Positions 34,744 to 43,423 of a stretch of 64,000 nucleotides of DNA are shown here, in pieces. This DNA comes from Natronorubrum tibetense GA33 (GTDB lineage Archaea; Halobacteriota; Halobacteria; Halobacteriales; Natrialbaceae): the NCBI RefSeq assembly GCF_000383975.1, contig NZ_KB913017.1:2469527-2533526 (forward strand). The letters run 5' to 3'. The notes under the pieces are model-generated. The model was not told the origin of the DNA, did no database searches, and saw only the letters and a list, made by a program, of their open reading frames with translations. Position 1 is the first letter of the stretch, and the number at the start of each line of letters is the position of its first letter. The position numbers and the translations under genes are program-made.

Positions 34744-35043
34744 ATTACAGCCTCTCGACTCGGCGCGGTAGTGGTTTTGGTTGCGGAACGGTTGTTTTTC
34801 CCGTGAAAGACGGACTACGTTTACACTCTCCTACAACTGAAAATCAGTATGACAGAAATATTATGGTAAGCGTACTGGACTAAACTACTCTTAAAGTGCC
34901 TCTCGATTACGATAGCTGAATACAGTATTCGAGATTGTCAGGACGTGTTTGAGATTCGCACATCGTCAGGAACTGTGTCATCATGTGGCACGAGACGGTT
35001 TGCTACGCGTAACAAAACATCTCGGGGCGAGTAGTCCCGGGTA
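34744..35043. other. Divergent intergenic region, 300 bp
   Basis: Relatively AT-rich, with TATA-like stretches near 34855-34865 (AATATTATGG) and 34886-34893 (ACTCTTAA). No start-stop pair with haloarchaeal codon use and no RNA-like hairpin stood out. Confidence 0.5.
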
Positions 35044-35661
35044 ATGCAAGATACGGGTGAAGACAGTGGTGACGAACAGGGCGTCGCCTCGAGCGCGGCG
35101 GTCCTGGTGACGGTGTTGGTCGTGCTCGTCGCGTTCGGCGTGACCCTTGCCGTCGTCGGCACCGGGCTCTCGCCTGGAGAGATGTCGCCCGCCAACGATA
35201 GCGAGATCGAGACGCCCACGAACCTCACTGAGGAGGACAACGAACCGGTCAACCTCGGCGAGGAACTCATCGGTAACGAATCGAACGAGAGCGACGATCC
35301 GGATGACTTCGGAGACGAAGGCAACGCTACTGACGAGAACGAGGACGAAAACGGCGAGGACGATGCAGACGATGAAGACGTAACCGAGGACGAAGAGGGA
35401 AATGAGAGCGACGGGACAGACGATGACGCGACGGACGACGACGCCGATTCGGTGACCGACGATACCGAGTCGGACGACGCTGCGGATGAGGGCCTGGAGG
35501 AAGGGAGCGATACGGACGACACGTCCGACGGTGACGACGATATCGAAGACGCAGATGATGGGACTGCCGGCGGAGACGATGATACCGGAGACGACGACGG
35601 CATCGTCGATCGGATCACCGGCTTTTTCAGCGATATGCTCAACTTCGGCGACGATGACTAA
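35044..35661 (+). CDS. Acidic single-pass membrane protein (205 aa)
   Basis: Not recognised as a family. A short acidic N-terminus is followed by one hydrophobic helix (about 19-41, VLVTVLVVLVAFGVTLAVVG). Then come about 140 residues dominated by Asp, Glu, Gly, Ser and Thr with several N-glycosylation sequons (NLTEED, NESNES, NATDEN). The last 20 residues (GIVDRITGFFSDMLNFGDDD) form a hydrophobic or amphipathic tail. It is probably anchored in the membrane with an extracytoplasmic disordered domain. The sequons would suit archaeal N-glycosylation (inference). Confidence 0.65.
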   Translation: MQDTGEDSGDEQGVASSAAVLVTVLVVLVAFGVTLAVVGTGLSPGEMSPANDSEIETPTNLTEEDNEPVNLGEELIGNESNESDDPDDFGDEGNATDENEDENGEDDADDEDVTEDEEGNESDGTDDDATDDDADSVTDDTESDDAADEGLEEGSDTDDTSDGDDDIEDADDGTAGGDDDTGDDDGIVDRITGFFSDMLNFGDDD

Positions 35662-36076
35662 CTGATCGGCTGGCGAGCACCAGCGTCTCTCGACTCCGTT
35701 CGTCCATTCGAGAAGCCCGGCACGACGGTCCTGTTTTCTGCCGCTGAAAGCCGATTTTGGATCCGAGGTGCGGTGGTAATACTCGATATCCTGTTCGGAA
35801 ACGATAGAAACAGTCTGCCGATTCGGCGGGTGATTACGACACTCCATTGCCCTATCCTGACCCGCATTCGTCGTTTTCGCGGCTCTACAATGACTGAACG
35901 GTACTGAACTCGTGATAGTAACGCCCCGAAACCAAAGATTGCCTCCTCATTTATTTCCTATTATTCATAGGGGATTAAACCCTGCGAAAGAACGGCGCTA
36001 TCGGCTCTGAGCCGCCTGCTGTCTGCTTGTCATAACAAAGGGGTCTTCTCGCGTCTGCTCTCACCGTACCGAAGTT
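35662..36076. other. Intergenic region, 415 bp
   Basis: No gene supported. An AT-rich patch lies at about 35939-35980 (CTCATTTATTTCCTATTATT), and GTCATAACAAAGG lies at about 36028-36040, roughly 40 nt before ATG 36077; either could be a promoter for the repeat protein. Confidence 0.45.
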
Positions 36077-37217
36077 ATGAGAGACACGAGTACGAAACAA
36101 AACGGACGGATAGCGGGAGCTAAATCGAAACGAGTGTGGGGGGCGGTCTTGCTTGCCTTCCTGGTAGTAATTGGTCTCACGGTCGCGAGCGTTGGCGGCG
36201 TCGCCACCTCGCAGGAGACGGCGCACGATTCTCTGTTAATCGAGAGCGAGTGCGTGGACGACGCGGGAACGATCACGGTCACGAACCCGAATGACGCGGC
36301 AGCCGAGACGAACGTCATCTGGGAGGGTACGCAGTCTACGATTCAGGTGACTGCCGAAGCCGGATCACAGACTGACGGCACAGCGGATCGAGCGCTCGCA
36401 ACCGAACTCGATCCCGAGTCGCTGAACGTGACGATCCCGGCCGACGAGACCGTCACGATCAGCGGACTCGAGGACGGCACCTACGAGTTCGCAGCGGTCA
36501 TCGACGGGAAGGAGCTGACCCTCGACGGGAAGGAGCTGACCCTCGAGTGTGGCGCTGATCACGCAGATAAGACAACGACGACAACGACCGAAGAGGTCGA
36601 CAAAGCAGTGGCGGAGAAAGATGACAAAGTAGTGGCGGAGAAAGACGACAAGAAGGACGCCGACGAGAAGGACGAAAAGGACGACAAGAAGGACGCTGAC
36701 GAGAAGGACGAAAAGGACGTCGACGAGAAAGACGACAAGAAGGACGCTGACGAGAAGGACGTCGACGAGAAAGACGACAAGAAGGACGCTGACGAGAAGG
36801 ACGTCGACGAGAAAGACGACAAGAAGGACGCTGACGAGAAGGACGAAAAGGACGTCGACGAGAAAGACGACAAGAAGGACGCTGACGAGAAGGACGTCGA
36901 CGAGAAAGACGACAAGAAGGGACGCCGACGAGAAGGACGAAAAGGACGAGAAGGACGACAAGAAGGACGCTGACGAGAAGGACGAGAAAGACGACAAGAA
37001 GGACGCCGACGAGAAAGACGACAAGAAAGACGCCGACGAGAAGGACGAGAAGGACGAAAAGGACGACAAGAAGGACGCCGACGAGAAAGACGACAAGAAG
37101 GACGCCGACGAGAAAGACGACAAGAAAGACGCCGACGAGAAGGACGAGAAGGACGAAAAGGACGACAAGAAGGACGCTGACGCCGAAGACGATACGGAGA
37201 AGAAAGCTGCCCTGTAA
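36077..37217 (+). pseudogene. Secreted/membrane protein with Lys-Asp-Glu repeats, +1 frameshift in the repeat
   Basis: The N-terminus has a signal-anchor (about residues 19-42), then a beta-rich domain (about 50-160, AGTITVTNPNDAAAETNV... GLEDGTYEFAAVIDG) and a repeat domain of KDDKKDADEKD-type units. At 36919-36921 one copy has GGG where all others have GG; the extra base sends translation into an Arg-rich tail that stops at 36973. Deleting it restores repeats to a natural end at 37217 (DDTEKKAAL), about 379 residues. The shift is therefore either a sequencing error in a repeat or a slippage mutation. A lysine-rich surface protein is unusual in a haloarchaeon. No function known. Confidence 0.7.
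36600..37190 (+). repeat. Coding repeat array of GACAAGAAGGACGCYGACGAGAAG units
   Basis: About 590 bp of nearly regular 9- to 45-bp purine-rich units encoding KDDKKDADEKD(VDE/EKD). Base composition (A+G rich on the plus strand) and lysine content differ sharply from neighbours. It is prone to slippage and assembly error. Confidence 0.9.
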
Positions 37218-37359
37218 GCTCTAACCGGCTAATCACTGACTCTTTAGATCCGATGCTGCACCCGTCGTTTCGGGAGTCAGTTTCCCACCGCAGCGTCGGT
37301 CCGAACGCCAACTGGCCGAAAGAAGTGACTTTTTATCCCGGCGCTACGTTCCGCGCCAC

Positions 37360-38421
37360 ATGCGCATCGCGTTCGTCTCGATCGACACGGTACACCACCG
37401 CGATACCGAGACGAACCAGCGGTTTCAGACAATTCTCGAGGTCCTCCGCGATCACGGCCACGACGTTCACTGCTTCTGTGCCAGGTTTTGGAACGACGAG
37501 TCGCCGACGCTCGAGCGAGACGAGATTACGTACCACGCGGTGACGGATGACGTCGACGCACGCCGCTCGTTCTGTCTGCGACTGCCGTTCGATCTGGCGG
37601 CCGCGGGGGCCGACGTCGTTCACGCGAACGCCCAGCCCGCGACGGCGGTGCTCGCGGCCGGGTGGGGCGCGACGCTCGCTCGTGCGCCGCTGCTCGTCGA
37701 GTGGTACGGGGACGGCGGCGTCGCCGACGATCGGTGGACGCGACGAGCGACGAAACGCGGTGCCCGGCTCGTCACTCCGTCGGAACTCGTCGCCACGTGG
37801 GTCCGCGAGCGCGGAGCCGACGGCGACGACGTCGAGACCGTGCCGAACCCGATCGATATCGACCGAATCCAGTCGGTGACACCGGGGGACCGAGTCGACG
37901 TGGTCTACGCCCGCCGACTCGACGAGGGGGCGAATCTCGAGAGTTTACTGCTCGGACTGGCGGAACTTCGCGGCCGAGACTGGTCCACGACCGTCGTCGG
38001 TGACGGCCCGGAACGGGCGGCCTACGAACGCCTCGCGAGCGATCTCCGGATCGAGGACCGAATCACGTTCGTCGGCGACCTGTCGCTCGAGGAGCGCATC
38101 GCGGTCTACCGCGGCGCGCACGTCTTTGCCCAGACGGCCGAACATTGTGTGTTCCCGACGGAGATGTGCTGGGCGCTGGCGTCGGGCTGTGTCGGCATCG
38201 TCGAGTACCACGCCGACTCGAGCGCCCACGAACTCGTCGAGGGCTGGGACCGAGGCTTCCGGACGACGAGCGAGGAGGAACTGGCCGACGCGATACTCGA
38301 GGCCGGAAATCTGGAGTACCGCGAGTTCGACGACCGGTTCGCCGACTACGACGAGTCGGTGGTCGCCGATCGATATCTCGAGCAGTACCGGACGCTGCAG
38401 GACGAGCACGGACTGTTGTAG
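37360..38421 (+). CDS. Glycosyltransferase family 4-like protein (353 aa)
   Basis: A two-Rossmann GT-B fold is suggested by the N-terminus MRIAFVSIDTVHHRDTETNQ, PSELVATWVRERG at the inter-domain boundary and the C-terminal DRVDVVYARRLDEGANLESL with VVGDGPERAAYE. The usual EX7E donor motif is weak: TEHCVFPTEMCWALASG shows the second half, with Glu residues in the FPTEM segment. It transfers a sugar from a nucleotide donor, probably to surface glycan or glycolipid. It precedes the HIT gene on the same strand by 79 bp. Confidence 0.82.
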   Translation: MRIAFVSIDTVHHRDTETNQRFQTILEVLRDHGHDVHCFCARFWNDESPTLERDEITYHAVTDDVDARRSFCLRLPFDLAAAGADVVHANAQPATAVLAAGWGATLARAPLLVEWYGDGGVADDRWTRRATKRGARLVTPSELVATWVRERGADGDDVETVPNPIDIDRIQSVTPGDRVDVVYARRLDEGANLESLLLGLAELRGRDWSTTVVGDGPERAAYERLASDLRIEDRITFVGDLSLEERIAVYRGAHVFAQTAEHCVFPTEMCWALASGCVGIVEYHADSSAHELVEGWDRGFRTTSEEELADAILEAGNLEYREFDDRFADYDESVVADRYLEQYRTLQDEHGLL

Positions 38422-38471
38422 ACCGATGTTTCGAGGACGACTGGGCAGCGGACCGTTCGTACAGAGATACC

Positions 38472-38476
38472 TATAT
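38472..38476 (+). promoter_or_regulatory. TATA box of the HIT gene
   Basis: TATAT centred 27 nt before ATG 38501. It supports independent leaderless transcription. Confidence 0.5.
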
Positions 38477-38500
38477 GTTCGTTCGCGAGCAGAACCGGAT

Positions 38501-38911
38501 ATGGACGACGACTGTGAGTTTTGCCGAATCGCCGCCGGTGACCAATCGGTGCACGTACTCTACGAGGATGACCGAACGATCGCGTTTCTCGACGCCAACC
38601 CGGCGGTCCGGGGCCACAGTCTCGTCATACCCCGCGTCCACGAGCCGGAGTTGTTGGCGCTCGAGGACGGAACGTCGACGGCTATCTTCGAATCGGTTCG
38701 GACAGTCGCGGCCGCGTTAGAAGCGGCACTCGATCCCGACGGCTTCAGCGTCTTCCACACCAGCGGTCCGCTGGTTGGGACCGTCGATCACGCACACGTC
38801 CACCTCCTGCCGCGGACCGCAGACGACGACGTCTCGCTCTCGCTACCGCGGGACCGGCTCGAGTCCGACGATGCGTCGGAGCTGGCGACTCGCGTGCAAG
38901 AATTACTCTAA
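38501..38911 (+). CDS. HIT family protein (136 aa)
   Basis: The histidine-triad motif DHAHVHLLPR lies near the C-terminus, and CEFCRIAAGD at the N-terminus supplies the first two zinc-type cysteines common in this family. HIT proteins hydrolyse nucleotide phosphoramidates or dinucleoside polyphosphates; the exact substrate is not evident. Leaderless start. Confidence 0.92.
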   Translation: MDDDCEFCRIAAGDQSVHVLYEDDRTIAFLDANPAVRGHSLVIPRVHEPELLALEDGTSTAIFESVRTVAAALEAALDPDGFSVFHTSGPLVGTVDHAHVHLLPRTADDDVSLSLPRDRLESDDASELATRVQELL

Positions 38912-38971
38912 CTGCGACGTCGATCGTTGGTGGAGTGTCGTTTCTGGGGAGGAGTGACAGCGGTCGACCAA

Positions 38972-40123
38972 TTACAGATCGAACTTCGATGCCGCGGTCC
39001 CCATGTCTTTGTCGCCGCGCCCGGAGAGATTCACGAGGATGGTGTCGTGGTCGCCCTTTTCGGCGAGTTGGATCGCCCGTGCAATGGCGTGGCTGGACTC
39101 GAGGGCCGGAATGATCCCCTCCGTTTCGCTCAACTCGCGGAACGCGGCGAGCGCTTCCTCGTCCGTAATACCGGTGTACTCACAGCGGCCCACAGCGCGG
39201 AACATGGCGTGTTCGGGGCCGACACCGGGGTAGTCAAGCCCGGCGGAGACGGAGTGCACCTCGACGTTGTCGTCGATCACTCGAGTACGCATCCCGTGGA
39301 TGACGTCGTCTCGTCCCTGCGCGAGCGGGGCCGCGTGTCGACTCGAGTCGCTCCCCTCGCCGCCGCCTTCGGCACCGTAGAACTCGACCGGATCGTCCCG
39401 GAAGGCGTGGAAGAGCCCGATGGCGTTCGAGCCGCCGCCGACGCAGGCGACCGCGGCGTCGGGCAGGTCGCCCGTTCGGTCCTGAAACTGCTCGCGGGCC
39501 TCGCGGCCGATGACGCTCTGGAAGTCCCGGACCATCCGCGGGAACGGGTCGGGCCCGACGACGCTGCCCACGAGATAGTGCGTGTCGTCGACGTTCTGCG
39601 CGAAGTCCTCGAGCGCCGCGTCGACGGCGTCTGCCAGTCCTTCGTCCCCGCGGGTCACCTCGTTGACCTCGGCGCCCATCAGCCGCATCCGGAAGACGTT
39701 CATCTCCTGGCGGGCGACGTCTTTCGAGCCCATGTAGATCTCCGTCTCGAGGCCGAGCAGGGCTCCCACCATCGCTGTCGCGGTTCCGTGCTGGCCAGCG
39801 CCCGTCTCGGCGATGAGTCGATCCCGGCCGGCGTGTTTGGCGAGCAGCGCCTGCCCGAGACAGTTGTTGATCTTGTGTGCGCCGCCGTGAAGCAGATCCT
39901 CGCGCTTGAGGTAGATTTCAGCACCGTAGCGCTCGCTCAGATTCGCCGCGTGGTACAGCGGGGTCGGCCGGCCGGCGAACGTCTCGAGTACGTCGTCCAG
40001 TTCCGCCTGAAATGCGTCGCTTTCGGCGACGTCGTCGTGGGCCGCCGCGAGTTGTTCGAGCGGTTCCAGCAGCGGTTCCGGGACGTGTCGCCCGCCGTAG
40101 CCCTCGAATGCGCCGTCAGACAT
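38972..40123 (-). CDS. trpB: Tryptophan synthase beta subunit (TrpB1 type, not in a trp operon)
   Basis: 383 residues. PLP enzyme joining indole and serine. The PLP lysine is in KREDLLHGGAHKINN. The phosphate-binding loop is CVGGGSNAIG, and AETGAGQHGTATA is also conserved. The beta-type length and sequence identify TrpB1, which normally pairs with TrpA. Here no trpA or trpC is adjacent, so it is either a second copy or a dispersed gene. Start ATG 40123, with a TATA-like element about 27 nt upstream (near 40150, minus strand). Confidence 0.93.
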   Translation of the reverse strand: MSDGAFEGYGGRHVPEPLLEPLEQLAAAHDDVAESDAFQAELDDVLETFAGRPTPLYHAANLSERYGAEIYLKREDLLHGGAHKINNCLGQALLAKHAGRDRLIAETGAGQHGTATAMVGALLGLETEIYMGSKDVARQEMNVFRMRLMGAEVNEVTRGDEGLADAVDAALEDFAQNVDDTHYLVGSVVGPDPFPRMVRDFQSVIGREAREQFQDRTGDLPDAAVACVGGGSNAIGLFHAFRDDPVEFYGAEGGGEGSDSSRHAAPLAQGRDDVIHGMRTRVIDDNVEVHSVSAGLDYPGVGPEHAMFRAVGRCEYTGITDEEALAAFRELSETEGIIPALESSHAIARAIQLAEKGDHDTILVNLSGRGDKDMGTAASKFDL

Positions 40124-40295
40124 ACGTCGAGAGTGGAACGCCGGTGACAAATACGTTCTGTACGATCGGGGCGACAATCGGCGTCTCCTGCCAGCTTCAG
40201 CCTTATCCGACCGTTCGTGGTAGGGGGCGACCTGCATTAGCCATGTCTCCAGCGAGTCCCGACGCGAGTCGACGAGTGAGCGAGGTGACGGCAAC

Positions 40296-41723
40296 GTGAG
40301 AGTCTCGAGTCTCCTCGCGGGCGAGCGTTCAACGCCGCCCGCGCTGCCGAACTTCGATTCGACGACGGTGTTCGTCCGGGCCGCGGCCAGATACCTTCGG
40401 GGCGAGGAATTCCCGGGTCTCGGGATGATTCACCCCAAACTGACGCCGGTCGCGGCGCAGTTGAACCACCTGCCCCGGAAAGCGCGAACCGGAATCTACA
40501 CCCGGGGCGGCGCGAACGAGGGCGTCTCGCCCGACGACCTCGGCGACGTCGACGTCGAGACGTTTCGGGAGTGGGTCGTCGACCAGTACCCCGAGAAGGG
40601 CTACCCCGCAGTCGTCGTCGGCTCGAGCAACGGCGCGGCGGTCTATCTGGCGGCCATGCTCGGCGTCCCGTACCTGCCCCAGACGTTCCTCGTCCCGGTT
40701 CGTCGGGACATGGACCCCGACGCGATCCGCGAGGACATTCACTGGGGGATCGAACACGCCAAGCCGTTCCTCGAGGCGAACCCCGACGTCTCCGTCCACC
40801 AGATGCACGATCCGAATCAGGATCGGCTGATGGTCCAGAAGCTGGCCTACTTCCGGACGAAATCCCGCACGTTGGGCGACGCCTACGAGGCGTTCATCGA
40901 CACCGTGCTCTCGTCGGACGGGACGATCATCTCGCTCGAGTGCGAGTACGACTGGCCGAAGATCGAACTGGGCGACCGTCACAGCTTTCAGGTCGGCGGT
41001 CTCGGCGGCCTCGAGCCGGAGGAGTACTACGAGGGCAGCGAGAAAGTCGCTGGCTTCCTCGCACGACAGGACGCCGGGATCCGCGAGTGGGACGTTCCCG
41101 AGACCGACGGTCGACTGCCCGAAGCTGAGTGGGGGTTCGATACGGCACTCCGGGACGACCTCGAGCGAATCGCGGTCGAGCAGGGGTACGACCTGCGTCG
41201 GCTCTCGTTCGACGACCCGCGGGATCTGAGCCCGTTCGTCGCGGACTGGTACCGGGAGCGCTACGCCGAGCGGGACCGGCCGGTCGAACGCCTGTTGGTC
41301 CAGTCGTTCGCGTTAGTCGAGCCGTGGTGGACCATCCGAACCGGCTCGGTTCCCTACTGGGCCGCGTTCAACACCGAGTCCGACGCGGACTTTCTGGAGG
41401 AGTACCTCCACAACACCGACCCCTACGAGGAGGTCCGGGCGACGCTGTTCGGCCACGGTGTCGAGTCGGCCGGACTGGCCTCGACGGATCGTTGGTTGGA
41501 GGTCCTCTCGAACGCGCGGACCGACTACGGGTTCGTCGGCGTCGATACCGACGAGTTTCCCTACGACATCGAGACGCACGTTCGCTACCATCGGGATCTG
41601 CCCGAGGAGATCGAGGACAGACACCCACACTTGCCGCCGCTGTCGTTCGATCGTTTCGACTCGATCACGAGCGATATCGTCGACGAGTACGCGATCGAGT
41701 GGGACGAGAAATCGGAGTTCTGA
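40296..41723 (+). CDS. Unrecognised conserved-looking protein with a GxSxG-like turn (475 aa)
   Basis: I do not recognise the family. No signal peptide or membrane segment is seen. The stretch VVVGSSNGAAVYLA (Gly109-Ser110-Ser111-Asn112-Gly113) resembles the nucleophile elbow of an alpha/beta hydrolase, but I see no confident Asp and His partners. Many aromatic residues (QSFALVEPWWTIRTGSVPYW) and a well-distributed amino-acid composition argue for a folded enzyme. The start is GTG 40296; no in-frame ATG fits. It is divergent from trpB with 172 bp between, and converges with pstB. Confidence 0.7.
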   Translation: MRVSSLLAGERSTPPALPNFDSTTVFVRAAARYLRGEEFPGLGMIHPKLTPVAAQLNHLPRKARTGIYTRGGANEGVSPDDLGDVDVETFREWVVDQYPEKGYPAVVVGSSNGAAVYLAAMLGVPYLPQTFLVPVRRDMDPDAIREDIHWGIEHAKPFLEANPDVSVHQMHDPNQDRLMVQKLAYFRTKSRTLGDAYEAFIDTVLSSDGTIISLECEYDWPKIELGDRHSFQVGGLGGLEPEEYYEGSEKVAGFLARQDAGIREWDVPETDGRLPEAEWGFDTALRDDLERIAVEQGYDLRRLSFDDPRDLSPFVADWYRERYAERDRPVERLLVQSFALVEPWWTIRTGSVPYWAAFNTESDADFLEEYLHNTDPYEEVRATLFGHGVESAGLASTDRWLEVLSNARTDYGFVGVDTDEFPYDIETHVRYHRDLPEEIEDRHPHLPPLSFDRFDSITSDIVDEYAIEWDEKSEF

Positions 41724-41735
41724 GAAGCGGGCGCG

Positions 41736-42566
41736 CTATCGGTCGGCCGTCGCGGATTCCGTCGTCGACACACCGCCGGATTCGGTGTACTCGACGGCGG
41801 TGTGACCCTTGACAAACTCCCGTGTTCGTTCGTGTTGTGGGTTCTCGAAGAACGATCGGGTGTCGTTCGCCTCGACGAGTTCGCCGAGATAGAGGAAGAC
41901 GACCTCGTCGGCGAGCCGTTTGGCCTGATCCATACTGTGAGTGACCATGATGATCGTGTACTCCTCCTTGAGCGACTCGAGTGTTTCCTCGACCGACTCG
42001 GCCGAGATGGGGTCGAGCGCGGAGGTGACCTCGTCACAGAGGAGGACGTCCGGCTCGACGGCCAGGGACCGAGCGAGACAGAGGCGCTGAATTTGGCCGG
42101 TCGATAACTCCGCCCCGGGGGTATCGAGTCGGTCCTTGACCTCCTCCCAGAGGTTCACTTTCCGCAAGTAGGTCTCGACGAGGTCGTCGAGTTCCTCCTT
42201 GGAGTCGTACTCGCCGTGGATCTTCACCCCGTAGGCGACGTTCTCGTAGATCGACAGCGGCAACGCCGTCGGCGTCTGTGGCACGTAGCCGATCTGTTTG
42301 CGGATCTCTGGCACCGGATCGTCGGTGTTGTAGACCGACTGCTCACCCAGATGTACGTCACCGGAGACCTCGGCGTGGGGCTGGATCTCGTGAAGCCGGT
42401 TCAGCGACTTCAACAGTGTCGATTTCCCACAGCCCGAGGGGCCGATGATGGCCGTCAGCTGGTTCATCGGGAACTCGAGGGAGACGCCCTTTAGCGCGTC
42501 TACTTCGCGATCTCCGACGTACGTTACGGCGAGGTTCTCCGTGGTGAGTGCAGCGTTCGTGGTCAT
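41736..42566 (-). CDS. pstB: Phosphate ABC transporter ATPase
   Basis: 276 residues. Walker A GPSGCGKST, PstB-like Q-loop region GYVPQTPTALPLSIYENVA, signature LSTGQIQR and Walker B LLCDEVTSALDP are all present. The signature has Thr for the usual Gly and Val for Pro after DE. It is the last gene of pstS-pstC-pstA-pstB on the minus strand, overlapping pstA by 4 bp (ATGA). No phoU follows. The C-terminus is a short disordered Ser/Thr tail. Confidence 0.92.
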   Translation of the reverse strand: MTTNAALTTENLAVTYVGDREVDALKGVSLEFPMNQLTAIIGPSGCGKSTLLKSLNRLHEIQPHAEVSGDVHLGEQSVYNTDDPVPEIRKQIGYVPQTPTALPLSIYENVAYGVKIHGEYDSKEELDDLVETYLRKVNLWEEVKDRLDTPGAELSTGQIQRLCLARSLAVEPDVLLCDEVTSALDPISAESVEETLESLKEEYTIIMVTHSMDQAKRLADEVVFLYLGELVEANDTRSFFENPQHERTREFVKGHTAVEYTESGGVSTTESATADR

Positions 42567-43423
42567 GAGTGGCGACCTCCTGGGGCGTACCGTGCGTATC
42601 GCCCGGCGAGCAGTTTCGAGACGATGATCAGGCTCAATACGGCGACGATGAGGACGAACGACGCCGCGTAGGCATGCGACCGAACTTCGGCGTTGAACGA
42701 CATCGCCTGATCGAAGATGAGAACCGGCAGCGTCGTCGCCCCCTGGAATGGGCCGCCCGGCATGTTCGTACTTCGACCGGCGGTGAACAGCACCGTCGCG
42801 GCGTCGCCGATGCCACGAGCGAAGCCCATGATGATTCCGGCGATGACGCCCGGCAGTGCCGCGCGGACGGTCATAACTGCGGTCTCGAATCGCGTCGCGC
42901 CGAGTCCGTACGTCGTTTCCCGGACGGCGTCCGGTGCGGATCGCAACGCCTCGTCGGTGTACCGAGTCATGATCGGGTACTGGAAGATCGCGATGGCGAC
43001 GATCCCGAAGAACAGGCTCGTTCGGGCGCCGATCGCGATGATCACCGTCAGGACGAACACCCCGTAGACGATCGGTGGCGTCCCCCAGAGCACGTTCAGG
43101 AACATGTTCACCGCGTCCGAAAAGCGCTCGCTCGAGTAGTCGCTTTGGAGATACATCGCCGTCGAGACGGCGAGTACGGCCGAGACGACGGTCGCCGGGC
43201 CGACGATGAAGATGCTCCCGAGGACCGCATGGAGGAATCCGCCGTCACCCTCGAGCATGTATCGAGAGCCCGGCGGCGTGATCGCGATCGCCGGATCCGT
43301 GAGGAAGACGCGGCCGCCCCTGAAGATCGTCACGGCGACAACCAGTATCATCACGGCGACGACGAGCGCGGCGGCTCCGCGGGCGAGCGCACTGAAGAGC
43401 CGCTGCTCGGTGTAACGGTCCAT
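42563..43423 (-). CDS. pstA: Phosphate ABC transporter permease PstA
   Basis: 286 residues with about six membrane helices. The ABC-permease EAA-type loop is DAVRETTYGLGATRFETAVM, ending with GIIMGFARGIGDA. The start ATG 43423 shares one base with the pstC stop (TAATG). A GTG at 43435 is in frame but lies in pstC. It partners PstC in the channel for phosphate. Confidence 0.93.
   Translation of the reverse strand: MDRYTEQRLFSALARGAAALVVAVMILVVAVTIFRGGRVFLTDPAIAITPPGSRYMLEGDGGFLHAVLGSIFIVGPATVVSAVLAVSTAMYLQSDYSSERFSDAVNMFLNVLWGTPPIVYGVFVLTVIIAIGARTSLFFGIVAIAIFQYPIMTRYTDEALRSAPDAVRETTYGLGATRFETAVMTVRAALPGVIAGIIMGFARGIGDAATVLFTAGRSTNMPGGPFQGATTLPVLIFDQAMSFNAEVRSHAYAASFVLIVAVLSLIIVSKLLAGRYARYAPGGRHS

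Noticed and set aside
36600-37190. Possible CRISPR array
   Set aside because: The repeats are in-frame codon repeats of one protein with no unique spacers, no leader and no cas genes. The same applies to 14200-14400.
36365-37311. Long serine-phenylalanine minus-strand frames over the Lys-Asp repeat
   Set aside because: They are the reverse reading of the KDDKKDADEKD repeat. Composition explains them; no coding signal is seen.
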